64,000 nt of DNA from Symbiodinium natans (Eukaryota; Sar; Dinophyceae; Suessiales; Symbiodiniaceae): NCBI GenBank assembly GCA_905221605.1, contig CAJNDS010002260.1, positions 1 to 64,000 of the forward strand. The letters run 5' to 3'. Each line of letters opens with the position of its first letter. Positions within the stretch are counted from its first letter, which is position 1. The notes under the pieces are model-generated. The model did no database searches, was not told the DNA's origin, and saw nothing but the letters and a program-made list of their open reading frames with translations. Made by a program: the position numbers and the translations under genes. Shown here one piece after another: positions 63,660 through 64,000 of this stretch.

Positions 63660-64000
63660 TGTCCTCCTTGGACTGGGTACGAGCACGATCCTTGTCTGCG
63701 ATGACCGTGCATTTGCTTGAAACAGTTGCCCTACCTTTGACTCGAGGCACTTGAGGCGGCTGCAATGCGGTTTCCGACACGCCTCTGGGGTTGGCGGGCC
63801 TGCACCTAGACAGGAGACACAACGGCCCAACTCGCTGCAACTGCACAGCAAAAGCTTGGCTTGTTCTCCATCTGCAGCCAGAAGCCTTCTGGCTCTGGTC
63901 AGGTGAAGGTCCTGCGCGCTCGTGGGAGACGTGACCCGAAAAAAGACGAAGGAGGGGCCCGGAGCGAGACAGCTCTGCCAGTCTGAGCAACAGAAGATGT
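63660..64000. other. No supported gene
   Basis: Overlapping minus-strand frames of 66 and 111 codons are Arg/Ser/Pro-rich and not recognised. The gene would run off the window if real. Confidence 0.3.

Overview
The window looks like nuclear DNA of a dinoflagellate-type alga. Confidence in the exact group is moderate; another alga with plant-type telomere repeats is possible. The reasons are TTTAGGG-type repeats scattered everywhere, including in introns; genes made of many tiny exons in GC-balanced DNA, nearly all on the minus strand; many pentatricopeptide repeat (PPR) exons; and large amounts of satellite, MITE-like and homopolymer sequence.

Host layout, almost all minus strand: an unknown gene (0.64-1.99 kb); another unknown gene (3.7-4.4 kb); an uninterrupted HEAT-repeat protein (5.07-7.34 kb); repeat deserts at 8.9-21 kb (five ~670-bp tandem units, a TACATTGG compound satellite, degenerate telomere-like DNA); an unknown many-exon gene (21.5-24.55 kb); ribosomal protein L26/uL24 in seven short exons (24.6-25.7 kb); AP-5 complex beta subunit (28.6-30.6 kb); the C-terminal part of COPII subunit SEC23 in about ten exons (32.8-38.8 kb); exon-like pieces of an unknown gene (39-40.8 kb); and a series of PPR exons (42.7-63.5 kb).

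The centrepiece is an AT-rich insertion at 43,695-57,138. It is 13.4 kb long, has 235-bp terminal inverted repeats starting AGTCAG and ending CTGACT, and is flanked by the direct repeat AATAA. It encodes a double-jelly-roll major capsid protein, a penton/minor capsid protein, an A32-type packaging ATPase, a tail-fibre-like protein with a self-cleaving S74 (endosialidase) chaperone domain, a class 3 lipase-like protein, C2HC and CxxC zinc proteins, acidic and disordered virion-type proteins, and a replication protein with superfamily 1 helicase motifs. This is an integrated Polinton-like virus (PLV). It lies between two PPR exons, apparently inside an intron. Most of its genes carry frameshifts or stops (at least 14 lesions, including a 20-bp tandem duplication), and its helicase gene has lost its P-loop segment, so this copy is a decaying fossil unless some lesions are assembly errors. 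No integrase, protein-primed polymerase or maturation protease is visible.

Most exon boundaries are approximate. They come from reading frames and protein-family similarity, not from transcript data.
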